64,000 nucleotides of DNA, from contig NZ_FXAZ01000010.1 in NCBI RefSeq assembly GCF_900177815.1, positions 25,692 to 89,691 on the forward strand. Reading direction: 5' to 3'. This stretch comes from Paenibacillus aquistagni. Lineage in GTDB: Bacteria > Bacillota > Bacilli > Paenibacillales > Paenibacillaceae. The position numbers were made by a program, and so were the translations under genes. Shown here piece by piece: positions 57,309 through 64,000 of this stretch (positions within the stretch are counted from its first letter, which is position 1; the number at the start of each line of letters is the position of its first letter). Under the pieces are notes generated by a model. The model searched no databases. It saw nothing but the letters and a program-made list of their open reading frames with translations, and was not told the origin of the DNA.

Positions 57309-57506
57309 ATGAAGCAAGATATTCAACCTAAATATCACGTTACAACTGTAACTTGTGCTTGCGGCAATTCCTTCGAAACAGGTTCTGTTAAGGAAAACCT
57401 GAAAGTAGAGGTTTGCTCCAACTGCCATCCATTCTTCACAGGTAAACAGAAGTTTGTGGATGCTGGTGGTCGTGTCGATCGTTTCAAAAAGAAATACGGT
57501 ATCTAA
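57309..57506 (+). CDS. rpmE: 50S ribosomal protein L31 (zinc form)
   Basis: A 65-residue L31 with the four zinc-binding cysteines (TCACGNSF and VCSNCHPF), so the C+ type that doubles as a zinc store. [10 protein letters not shown] and the [10 protein letters not shown] tail are typical. AAAGAGGTGAATTCG precedes ATG 57309. Confidence 0.96.
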   Translation: MKQDIQPKYHVTTVTCACGNSFETGSVKENLKVEVCSNCHPFFTGKQKFVDAGGRVDRFKKKYGI

Positions 57507-57526
57507 TCGTAATGGTTATACAAAGG

Positions 57527-57561
57527 AACTCCTCTGTCAGATGGCAGGGGAGTTTATTTTT
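57527..57561 (+). terminator. Terminator downstream of rpmE
   Basis: An AACTCCTCTG / CAGGGGAGTT stem (one G-T pair) followed by TATTTTT. Confidence 0.85.
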
Positions 57562-57730
57562 ATGCAAATAATTGTAAATATCATTCGCTTTTTACATATT
57601 TAGAGTGCTGATGAAGGTCAAGGAGAGGACCCAATAAGAGCTGATGCTCATTTATCGCACAAAATGTCAAAACAAAACATGAGCGATATTGTACGATGTT
57701 GATGGCAAGGAAGTGCAAGGGGGGAGATCG

Positions 57731-58666
57731 ATGTGGCAGGAGCACAAGCAATGGGTAGAACGGGCTATTCGTTATATCGAATGCCATCTGAAGGAAGATA
57801 TCGATTTTGAGGATGTGGCCAAGCATATAGCGGTCTCCAGATTTCATCTGCATCGTGTCTTCCAGATCCATGTCGGGATGAGTGCAGCAGCTTATCTGCG
57901 CGAGCGCAGGCTATCGGAGGCGGCTATCGATCTGCTATACACCGACAAACGCATTCTTGATATCTCGATGGAGTATCGTTTTGCGGGACAAGATTCGTTT
58001 ACGAGAGCCTTTAAGCAGTACTATGGCTTCACCCCGCTGCAGTATCGCAAAGGATTTCGAACTTTTTATCATATGGAGGAGGAACGGATTATGGATCAAT
58101 CGATGTCGCTAGAAGGTCAATATGACACGTCAAATCGTTCAACGCCTGCTGGCTGGATGCTAACGGGAGTACACCCTCATCAATACACCGTAGGGGTAGA
58201 TCGCAAAATTGTAAATCGAGGCACAGCTTCCGGTACAATTCGTGCAGAGGAGCAGGCTCATCCGCAAGGATTCGGCACCTTGATGCAGATGTTTAAGGCT
58301 GATGCTTATTGCGGCAAGCGACTTCGCCTGAGCGGGTTCTTGAAGACGGATAAGGCGCATATGGCAGGACTGTGGCTTCGGATTGATGGCAAGGACGAAG
58401 AACCGCTGGCGTTCGACAACATGATGAATCGTGCAATCAGAGGAACGACGGATTGGACTTCTTATGAGGTGGTATTGGATGTAGCGGACAATGCGCATGC
58501 CATTGCCTTTGGTATACTGTTGAGCGGCACAGGTCAAGTGTGGGCAGATTCCATTCGCTTGGAAGAGGTGGATGTGTCCGTGCCCACTACAGATGGTTCA
58601 GGAGAGGGTGAGGCGCTGCGAGATGCCCCGATTAATCTCGATTTTGAGGAAAGCGCCTCCTTCTAG
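57731..58666 (+). CDS. AraC-family protein with C-terminal carbohydrate-binding-like domain
   Basis: A protein of about 311 residues. Unusually, the AraC DNA-binding part is N-terminal (residues ~8-105, DIDFEDVAKHIAVSRFHLHRVFQ... FGFTPLQYRK-like ending). The C-terminal part (~135-285) has a beta-rich pattern (GKRLRLSGFLKT, GLWLRIDG, SGTGQVWADSIRLEE) like the CBM/galactose-binding modules found in AraC-GyrI neighbours. The effector is unknown. ATG 57731 after AAGGGGGGAGATCG is preferred over the open extension from 57689. It appears to be transcribed with the membrane protein 53 bases on. Confidence 0.82.
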   Translation: MWQEHKQWVERAIRYIECHLKEDIDFEDVAKHIAVSRFHLHRVFQIHVGMSAAAYLRERRLSEAAIDLLYTDKRILDISMEYRFAGQDSFTRAFKQYYGFTPLQYRKGFRTFYHMEEERIMDQSMSLEGQYDTSNRSTPAGWMLTGVHPHQYTVGVDRKIVNRGTASGTIRAEEQAHPQGFGTLMQMFKADAYCGKRLRLSGFLKTDKAHMAGLWLRIDGKDEEPLAFDNMMNRAIRGTTDWTSYEVVLDVADNAHAIAFGILLSGTGQVWADSIRLEEVDVSVPTTDGSGEGEALRDAPINLDFEESASF

Positions 58667-58719
58667 CAGCAGGCAAAAACGCGCGTTCAAGATCGGCATC
58701 ATGTTTGGGGGGAATTCAG

Positions 58720-59322
58720 ATGTGGGAACGAATAATAGAATACGGCTTTGGTTTTTTTGTGGACATTGTCCGCGGCGTCTATCCGATTAGCATCGTTTTA
58801 TATTTGCTGCTCGTGGGAAGCTTTGGTGCTGCAGTAGAAATATGGCGTTCGGGAAGAAGAGGGGCTGCTTTAGCATGGTCCGAACGACTAAAGGAAGGGG
58901 CATATGCCGTAGCAGGTCTCATGTTTGCGGTGGGGGTATGTGCTTTCATCTATAAATGCTTGCAAAGAGCAGTTCCTTTTTTGGAATTACCGGGTGTAGA
59001 TAATCCGTTGCATGTGGCTGTGTTTAGCATTGCTGCTGTTGCAGGCGGCATTATCGCCATTGTGGTCTTAGAGCTGGTGTCGGGAATATCGCATGCTTTG
59101 CTCGCATCGAAATGGTTTTGGGGCATATTTGGATTTTCAGTGATCGCATTTGGCGCGTATCTGTTAAAGCTGTGCAATGTTTTGCCTGCATCGTCGAATT
59201 ATACGTATGTGCTTGGTGGCGTGATGATGATGGTTATTGTTGCAGTAGATATCATGCTGAAGAATAAGGAAAAAGAAGCCGAAACCGCTTCGGTGCTTAA
59301 TGCCACTAGTAAGCACGCGTAA
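58720..59322 (+). CDS. Membrane protein of unknown function
   Basis: A protein of about 200 residues with five or six hydrophobic stretches (VDIVRGVYPISIVLYLLLVGSF, VAGLMFAVGVCAFIY, AAVAGGIIAIVVLELVSG, FSVIAFGAYLLKLC, VLGGVMMMVIVAVDIML) and a short charged tail. No family is recognised. ATG 58720 follows GGGGGGAA. It sits between the AraC protein and the SRP RNA gene, with no terminator evident. Confidence 0.75.
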   Translation: MWERIIEYGFGFFVDIVRGVYPISIVLYLLLVGSFGAAVEIWRSGRRGAALAWSERLKEGAYAVAGLMFAVGVCAFIYKCLQRAVPFLELPGVDNPLHVAVFSIAAVAGGIIAIVVLELVSGISHALLASKWFWGIFGFSVIAFGAYLLKLCNVLPASSNYTYVLGGVMMMVIVAVDIMLKNKEKEAETASVLNATSKHA

Positions 59323-59376
59323 CGGGGCATGAGGCCCATGACACAACCCTTGTATGTTGTTAAAATGTGCTGTGAG

Positions 59377-59405
59377 TTGCACTTTGTCCCCAAATGGGCT
59401 ATACT
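59377..59405 (+). promoter_or_regulatory. Promoter of the SRP RNA gene
   Basis: TTGCAC (59377-59382) and TATACT (59400-59405) are separated by exactly 17 bases, a good sigma-A promoter, with the RNA beginning about 6 bases later. Confidence 0.8.
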
Positions 59406-59410
59406 AGTCC

Positions 59411-59682
59411 TTGCCGTGCTAGATGGGGAGGTAGCGGTGCCCTGTAACTCGCAATCCGCTATAGCGAGGTTGAATTCCTATTAGAGGTTTTGTCGATGTA
59501 AGGTCTGGCGTCTTTGCGCAGTGTTGACGGCCGGGTCCTTCGCAATAGGCACCTATGAATCTGGTCAGGTCCGGAAGGAAGCAGCCATAAGTAGGTTCGT
59601 CTATGTGCCGAAGGGAAGCCTAGCCTGAGCTGTTGCACGGAAGTGCCGCTTGGATCGCAATTATCAATAATAGGTGCACGGT
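59411..59682 (+). ncRNA. scr: Signal recognition particle RNA (Bacillus-type, long form)
   Basis: A roughly 272-base SRP RNA of the long bacillar type with an Alu domain. The 5' part is close to B. subtilis scRNA (GCTAGATGGGGAGGTAGCGG, then CCCTGTAACTCGCAATCCGCT); the helix-8 region includes GTCAGGTCCGGAAGGAAGCAGCC with its GGAA tetraloop; the 3' part GGTGCACGG pairs back with the 5' GCCGTGC. Edges are judged from that pairing. It lies before dnaX, as in Bacillus. Confidence 0.96.
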
Positions 59683-59700
59683 TTTCTCATATGGATATGA

Positions 59701-59729
59701 AGCATCGACGATGGTCGGTGCTTTTTTTG
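59701..59729 (+). terminator. Terminator of the SRP RNA gene
   Basis: A 9-bp AGCATCGAC / GTCGGTGCT stem (one G-T pair) with a GATG loop followed by TTTTTTT. Confidence 0.88.
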
Positions 59730-59974
59730 TATACTTGTATAGCCGAGACGGCTGCTGGATATGGTGTTGGATCAGGTGTAGCATAGACCATGAGTCCTTA
59801 ATTCCATATCTATCTATTCGATTTACAGTGATTCCCTTAGCAGGAACTGTGGTGTTGGCTGTTTTTTTACTGAATATGATATAGTATAATAGGTGAAGCT
59901 TCGAAAAGCCTTTTCGAAGACATTCCTTTGCTCTTTAATAAGTGCGGGAATAATCCAATGTACGAGGTTACAGC

Positions 59975-61708
59975 ATGGCTCATATCGCATTGTATCGCGC
60001 TTGGCGCCCCCAGTCTTTTCAAGAAATGGTGGGACAAAAGCATATTATTCAAACGTTACAGAATTCGTTGCGGGAGCGACGTTTTTCGCATGCCTACCTG
60101 TTCAATGGACCGAGAGGCACCGGAAAGACGAGTACGGCCAAGATCCTAGCTAAAGCAGTGAACTGTGAGCAAGGCCCTGGTCCTGAACCCTGTAATGCCT
60201 GTGAAGCGTGCAAGCGAATAACGGCAGGCGCTGTCATGGACGTGGTTGAGATCGATGCTGCTTCCAATCGCGGAGTAGAAGAGATCCGGGATCTTCGTGA
60301 AAAGGTCAAATATGCGCCGACAGAAGTGCGGTATAAAGTGTACATCATCGACGAAGTGCATATGCTGACCACAGAAGCCTTCAACGCACTGCTTAAGACA
60401 TTGGAGGAACCGCCAGAGCACGTCATGTTTATCTTGGCCACAACAGAGCCTCATCGATTGCCTGCGACCATCATTTCGCGCTGTCAGCGCTTTGATTTCC
60501 GAAGAGTATCTTTGGAAGAGCAGGTTGAGCGCTTAGCGGAGGTATGCCGGGAAGAACAAATTAACGCCGATCAGGAGAGTCTGGCCTATATTGCCAAGTT
60601 GTCAGATGGTGGGATGCGGGATGCCATCAGCTTGCTTGATCAAGCGGCATCATTCACCGACGGGCAAATTACGTATCAGCAGGTGCTCGATATTACAGGC
60701 GGCATGCCAGAAGAGCAGTTTGCCAAGCTTGCGGCAGCTGTCCGAGATCAGGATGTAGCATCTGTATTGACACTCATTGAACAGCTGATGCTTGAAGGCA
60801 AGAGCGCTGACAAGTGCATGGAAAGCTTGTTGTATTTCTTCCGAGATCTGCTTATGCTGAAGCTGGTGCCGAACGGAGAAGGAATGACAGATCGTATGAC
60901 GAGAGCCGCGGCTTTTAAGGATGTGGCGGAGTCTTTTGCAACAGAACGTCTGTTTTCCATCATTGATGCTCTTAACCGTTATCAGACCGAGATGAAGTAT
61001 GCTGTTCAGCCGCAGACGCTGTTCGAGGTTGCATTGCTTCATATTGCAGCACATCAAGGCGGACATTCGAGCTCAACCGCTGCAGGGGCGCAACCAGCGT
61101 CATCTGCTTCGAATGATCAAGTCGTACAGCAACTGCAAAAACAAATTAGTGCGTTAGAAACGAAGCTCAATCAGCTTGCTCAATCCGGTGTTGCGCAGGC
61201 AGAGCCTGCACGAGCAGAACGGAGGCCGGCAGCGGCGCGTCCGAGTGCGCGGGCATCCTCTCATTCCAAGAAGCCGCCTCAATTCGATCAGTATGTCTCC
61301 AATCGGGAGCATCCGGAGTTTGTCCGAGTACGAGGACAATGGGGGCAGGTGCTGCAGCAGGTGAAAGAGGCGGGGGTAACGATTCACGCTTGGCTTGTGA
61401 ATGGTGAGCCTGTATCTTTGAAGGATGATGGAATTCTGGTTGCCTTCAAAAACTCCATTCACCGAGATACGACAGAGAAGCCTGCCAACAAAGAGACGAT
61501 TGAGCGTGTGCTGCAAGAGACATTCGGCAAGCCGTATCGCTTGGATACGATGATGCTGAAGGATTGGGAAGCCGCAGCGAAAGATTCGCCGGCGGAAGAG
61601 CCGCCTGATTTCCAGCTAGAGCCGGAAGGTCATGACCAAGCACGTGAACCATGGATTGACGAGGCCCTCCACATGTTTGGGGAAGAACTCGTTGTCATAA
61701 AAGAGTAA
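59975..61708 (+). CDS. dnaX: DNA polymerase III subunit gamma/tau
   Basis: A 577-residue clamp-loader subunit. It has a Walker A site FNGPRGTGKTST (45-56), a zinc-binding cysteine set in CEQGPGPEPCNACEAC, DEVHMLTTEAFNALLKTLEEPP as Walker B and sensor part, and domain III to ~370. The last ~200 residues are the tau-like part with a linker rich in Ala/Arg. I see no A-rich slippery sequence of the kind that makes gamma in E. coli. The ATG has only a weak ribosome site (GAGG). Confidence 0.96.
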   Translation: MAHIALYRAWRPQSFQEMVGQKHIIQTLQNSLRERRFSHAYLFNGPRGTGKTSTAKILAKAVNCEQGPGPEPCNACEACKRITAGAVMDVVEIDAASNRGVEEIRDLREKVKYAPTEVRYKVYIIDEVHMLTTEAFNALLKTLEEPPEHVMFILATTEPHRLPATIISRCQRFDFRRVSLEEQVERLAEVCREEQINADQESLAYIAKLSDGGMRDAISLLDQAASFTDGQITYQQVLDITGGMPEEQFAKLAAAVRDQDVASVLTLIEQLMLEGKSADKCMESLLYFFRDLLMLKLVPNGEGMTDRMTRAAAFKDVAESFATERLFSIIDALNRYQTEMKYAVQPQTLFEVALLHIAAHQGGHSSSTAAGAQPASSASNDQVVQQLQKQISALETKLNQLAQSGVAQAEPARAERRPAAARPSARASSHSKKPPQFDQYVSNREHPEFVRVRGQWGQVLQQVKEAGVTIHAWLVNGEPVSLKDDGILVAFKNSIHRDTTEKPANKETIERVLQETFGKPYRLDTMMLKDWEAAAKDSPAEEPPDFQLEPEGHDQAREPWIDEALHMFGEELVVIKE

Positions 61709-61749
61709 GCAAGTTTATTCATTATATAATCAAAGGAGATCATTGACTT

Positions 61750-62061
61750 ATGAACAATATGAACCAAATGATGAAGCAAGTGAAAAAAATGCAAGAGCAA
61801 ATGCTTAAAGCGCAAGAACAGCTCGCTGACAAAGTGATAACAGGAACTTCCGGCGGCGGCGCTGTTGCTGTTGAAGTAAACGGCCACAAAAAAGTATTGG
61901 GCATTACACTGAAGCCAGAAGTCGTAGATCCAGAAGATATCGAAATGCTTCAAGATTTGATTATCACTGCTGTAAATGATGCCTTGACAAAAGCAGAAGA
62001 TTTGGCGAATGATGACATGTCCAAATTCACTGGCGGCATGCGCATTCCTGGTTTGTTCTAA
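61750..62061 (+). CDS. yaaK: Nucleoid-associated protein, YbaB/EbfC family
   Basis: A 103-residue DNA-binding protein with the family start [18 protein letters not shown] and middle [18 protein letters not shown]. It follows dnaX by 41 bases and precedes recR, the standard order. AAAGGAGATCATTGACTT provides the ribosome site. Confidence 0.95.
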   Translation: MNNMNQMMKQVKKMQEQMLKAQEQLADKVITGTSGGGAVAVEVNGHKKVLGITLKPEVVDPEDIEMLQDLIITAVNDALTKAEDLANDDMSKFTGGMRIPGLF

Positions 62062-62091
62062 TTATTGGCTAGAACATCTGCGCTGTAATGT

Positions 62092-62137
62092 AACAGTGGT
62101 GTCCAGCTCCTTGTTGAGTTCGGCACCACTGTTTTGT
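62092..62137 (+). terminator. Terminator-like hairpin between yaaK and recR
   Basis: A perfect 10-bp AACAGTGGTG / CACCACTGTT stem with a 22-base loop followed by TTGT. The T-tract is poor, so it may only reduce read-through into recR. Confidence 0.5.
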
Positions 62138-62192
62138 ATAAGCAAGGCTGCTGAGGATATCAGTTCATACGATTTAGAGGGGGAACGAATCT

Positions 62193-62789
62193 GTGTATTA
62201 TCCAGAGCCGATAGCAAAGCTGATTGATGCGTTCACCCATTTGCCGGGTATAGGCCCGAAGACTGCGGCTCGATTGGCCTTCCATGTTCTTCGCATGCAA
62301 GAAGACGATGTCATTGATTTTGCAAAAGCATTGGTAAATGTTAAACGCAATCTTCATTACTGTTCTGTATGCTGCAATATTACAGATACAGATCCTTGTC
62401 GTATCTGTCAGGACAAGACTAGAGATGCTTCTGTCATTTGTGTTGTCCAAGAGACGAAGGATCTGGTGGCGATGGAGCGCACGAAGGAATATATGGGATA
62501 CTATCATGTGCTTCAAGGGGCAATCTCTCCGATGGAAGGGGTTGGCCCAGAAGATATCCGTCTTGCAGAGCTGCTAAAGAGGCTTAGTGATGAGCGGGTG
62601 AAGGAGCTTATCCTCGCGACGAATCCCAATATTGAAGGAGAAGCCACCGCGATGTACATATCACGGCTGGTTCGTCATTTTGGCATTAAAGTCACGCGCA
62701 TCGCCCATGGACTCCCTGTTGGAGGAGACTTGGAATATGCGGATGAAGTGACGCTTTCTAAGGCATTGGAAGGTCGTCGCGAGCTGTAA
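62193..62789 (+). CDS. recR: Recombination mediator protein RecR
   Basis: A 198-residue DNA-repair protein that helps load RecA with RecF and RecO. It shows the helix-hairpin-helix [18 protein letters not shown], the zinc finger with [18 protein letters not shown], and a TOPRIM domain ([16 protein letters not shown]... [14 protein letters not shown]). The start is GTG after GAGGGGGAACGAATCT. Confidence 0.97.
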   Translation: MYYPEPIAKLIDAFTHLPGIGPKTAARLAFHVLRMQEDDVIDFAKALVNVKRNLHYCSVCCNITDTDPCRICQDKTRDASVICVVQETKDLVAMERTKEYMGYYHVLQGAISPMEGVGPEDIRLAELLKRLSDERVKELILATNPNIEGEATAMYISRLVRHFGIKVTRIAHGLPVGGDLEYADEVTLSKALEGRREL

Positions 62790-62808
62790 ACTTAATAGTA
62801 TTCTTATA

Positions 62809-62844
62809 AAGCTGCGCCTCTTGCATAGGTTGCGGCTTTTTTTC
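62809..62844 (+). terminator. Terminator downstream of recR
   Basis: An AAGC-T-GC / GC-G-GCTT imperfect stem followed by TTTTTT. Confidence 0.65.
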
Positions 62845-62906
62845 GTTCTAGCAGAAGTCGGACAGCCATAGGCTTGTAATAGACAAGCGTATAAGGAGGA
62901 ATGACT

Positions 62907-63170
62907 ATGCTTAAGTTTGCAACCAACAGATCGAAGAAGCTTATGGCAAGAAGCGGTCAGGAAGAAAAATGGGATCTTATTGAGGATATAGACGATGCGT
63001 TTCAGAAGTGGGAGCAGGCTCAGCTTCAGTTCAATATGGCACAGGGGCAAGATGAGGTCGATTACTCCATCTTTATGCTGGAGGCTGCTGAGAAGCGGCT
63101 GACGATGCTGCTAAGGAGGGCCAAGCATACAAAGCTAAGGGCGCATTATTATGTGAAAGAGCAAGGATGA
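62907..63170 (+). CDS. yaaL: DUF2508 (YaaL) family protein
   Basis: An 87-residue, mostly helical protein in the yaaL position between recR and bofA. It has WDLIEDIDDAFQKWEQAQ and a C-terminal basic part. Function unknown. ATG 62907 lies 7 bases after AAGGAGG; ATG 62901 is only 1 base from it. Confidence 0.88.
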   Translation: MLKFATNRSKKLMARSGQEEKWDLIEDIDDAFQKWEQAQLQFNMAQGQDEVDYSIFMLEAAEKRLTMLLRRAKHTKLRAHYYVKEQG

Positions 63171-63248
63171 GTAGAGTAGAAATGTAGGATTAGACATGAA
63201 TCTTAGTTTTGTGGCAGTAAGACTTGAATTAGGGAAGGGAGAAAGACA

Positions 63249-63512
63249 ATGAAGCTGATTATGTTGATTATGCTGATCGTATCTGCGATATCGTTACTGT
63301 ATGTGCTGCTGCGACAGCGAGGGGCCTGGCAGGTTGCGATGACGTTCTGCCTTCATGGTGTCATGGCTTTTGTGCTGTTGTATCTAGTGAATTCAACGGG
63401 GTGGCTGGCGGGCATTCAGGTCGCTACAAACGCAAGCACGCTGGTTACTGTCGGGGTTCTCGGCATACCGGGATTGGCGCTTCTGGTGGCTCTTCAAACA
63501 TATTTAATTTAG
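63249..63512 (+). CDS. bofA: Pro-sigma-K processing inhibitor BofA family
   Basis: An 87-residue membrane protein with two or three hydrophobic segments. The conserved LYLVNSTGWLAG and GVLGIPGLALL parts match BofA, which holds the SpoIVFB protease inactive in the mother cell until signalled. This points to an endospore former. GAAGGGAGAAAGACA precedes the ATG. Confidence 0.92.
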   Translation: MKLIMLIMLIVSAISLLYVLLRQRGAWQVAMTFCLHGVMAFVLLYLVNSTGWLAGIQVATNASTLVTVGVLGIPGLALLVALQTYLI

Positions 63513-63515
63513 CTG

Positions 63516-63546
63516 TTGACTTTTATATGTGCGATGTGATAAATTA
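63516..63546 (+). promoter_or_regulatory. rRNA operon promoter P1
   Basis: TTGACT (63516-63521) with a TAAATT -10-like hexamer 18 bases on (63540-63545). It is followed by a second promoter 110 bases later, as for tandem rRNA promoters. Confidence 0.65.
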
Positions 63547-63627
63547 ATAAACGTCGCTTCGGACGAATAGTTTTTTTAAAAAGTAATAAGTTGAGTAATC
63601 AACGAAAAAAGATTTTAAAAAAAGTGC

Positions 63628-63657
63628 TTGACGCTGAAGAGGACAATGTGATATATT
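63628..63657 (+). promoter_or_regulatory. rRNA operon promoter P2
   Basis: TTGACG (63628-63633) and TATATT (63652-63657), 18 bases apart, within AT-rich flanks. A leader of about 150 bases follows. Confidence 0.75.
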
Positions 63658-63726
63658 AATTAAGTCGCCGCTGAACGATGCGGTGAGCTAAAGCGAAGGT
63701 GATCGGGTTGATCGCTGGAGCAAAAT

Positions 63727-63740
63727 TGTTCTTTGAAAAC
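63727..63740 (+). promoter_or_regulatory. boxA-like antitermination element
   Basis: TGTTCTTTGAAAAC in the rRNA leader matches the boxA sequence (TGYTCTTTGA) bound by the Nus factors during rRNA transcription. Confidence 0.75.
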
Positions 63741-63809
63741 TGAACAACGAGTGAAACATTATTGAGAATTAATTTCTCGTCAGCAATACCGATGAGCAAG
63801 TCAAACACT

Positions 63810-64000
63810 TTTATGGAGAGTTTGATCCTGGCTCAGGACGAACGCTGGCGGCGTGCCTAATACATGCAAGTCGAGCGGAGCTGATGAGGTGCTTGCACCT
63901 CAGATGCTTAGCGGCGGACGGGTGAGTAACACGTAGGTAACCTGCCCATAAGACTGGGATAACCCACGGAAACGTGAGCTAATACCAGATAGGCATCTTC
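63810..64000 (+). rRNA. rrs: 16S ribosomal RNA, 5' part
   Basis: Starts around 63810 with TTATGGAGAGTTTGATCC followed by TGGCTCAGGACGAACGCTGGC and CATGCAAGTCGAGCGGA, the universal 5' region. The window ends about 190 bases into the gene, after the first variable region. The V1 and early V2 sequence is of Firmicute/Paenibacillus type as far as can be judged by eye. Confidence 0.98.

Overview
The window looks like an origin-proximal piece of a low-to-moderate GC, endospore-forming Firmicute, most likely a Paenibacillus or close relative. The evidence is the content and order of core genes: spo0F, fbaA, murA2, rho and rpmE on one side, and SRP RNA, dnaX, yaaK, recR, yaaL, bofA and a 16S rRNA gene on the other. 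Secreted proteins with the copper-amine-oxidase-N 'stalk' domain, an AraC regulator fused to a glycosidase, strong GGAGG ribosome sites and frequent TTG/GTG starts also fit. The 3' end of the window falls inside the 16S rRNA gene. I see no insertion sequence, prophage, CRISPR array or tRNA gene.

The first ~35 kb is accessory and metabolic. It begins with an orphan F420-ligase-like protein and a class C beta-lactamase-fold hydrolase. A beta-glucoside block follows: an AraC-GH39 fusion, a PTS IIC gene broken by a one-base frameshift, and a GH3 glucosidase, with a cre-like site ahead of the IIC gene. Next is a two-component system divergent from an M23 lipoprotein, with matching TTAAG direct repeats facing each promoter. 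A Fur-controlled siderophore locus comes after it (Btr-like regulator, small lipoprotein, stalk-SBP fusion, two FecCD permeases; no ATPase). The rest of this part holds an ArsR regulator, an E. coli-type ferrochelatase, a SulP transporter with an apparent ATT start, a permease, flavohemoglobin, a CDF efflux protein, exonuclease III, a secreted helical protein, an NlpC/P60 endopeptidase behind a c-di-AMP riboswitch, and an M1 peptidase with a membrane protein.

From ~33.8 kb the window becomes conserved: ywhD, a TetR/MMPL pair, PBP1-type pbpG, speE-speB, an alpha/beta hydrolase, ywiB-argS, a subtilase, rpoE, pyrG, a glycosyltransferase, spo0F, fbaA, murA2, rho, an uncharacterised radical SAM protein, rpmE, another AraC protein, a membrane protein, SRP RNA, dnaX-yaaK-recR, yaaL, bofA and the rRNA operon with tandem promoters.

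The items most worth follow-up are a candidate three-hairpin small RNA at about 46.96-47.12 kb, the shared TTAAG-N6-TTAAG architecture at 12.17-12.25 kb, the Fur-regulated lipoprotein plus lipobox-less stalk-SBP pair, the E. coli-type HemH, the radical SAM gene between rho and rpmE, and several signs of single-base damage or non-canonical starts in the glucoside block. All functional assignments come from reading motifs by eye; no database search was run.
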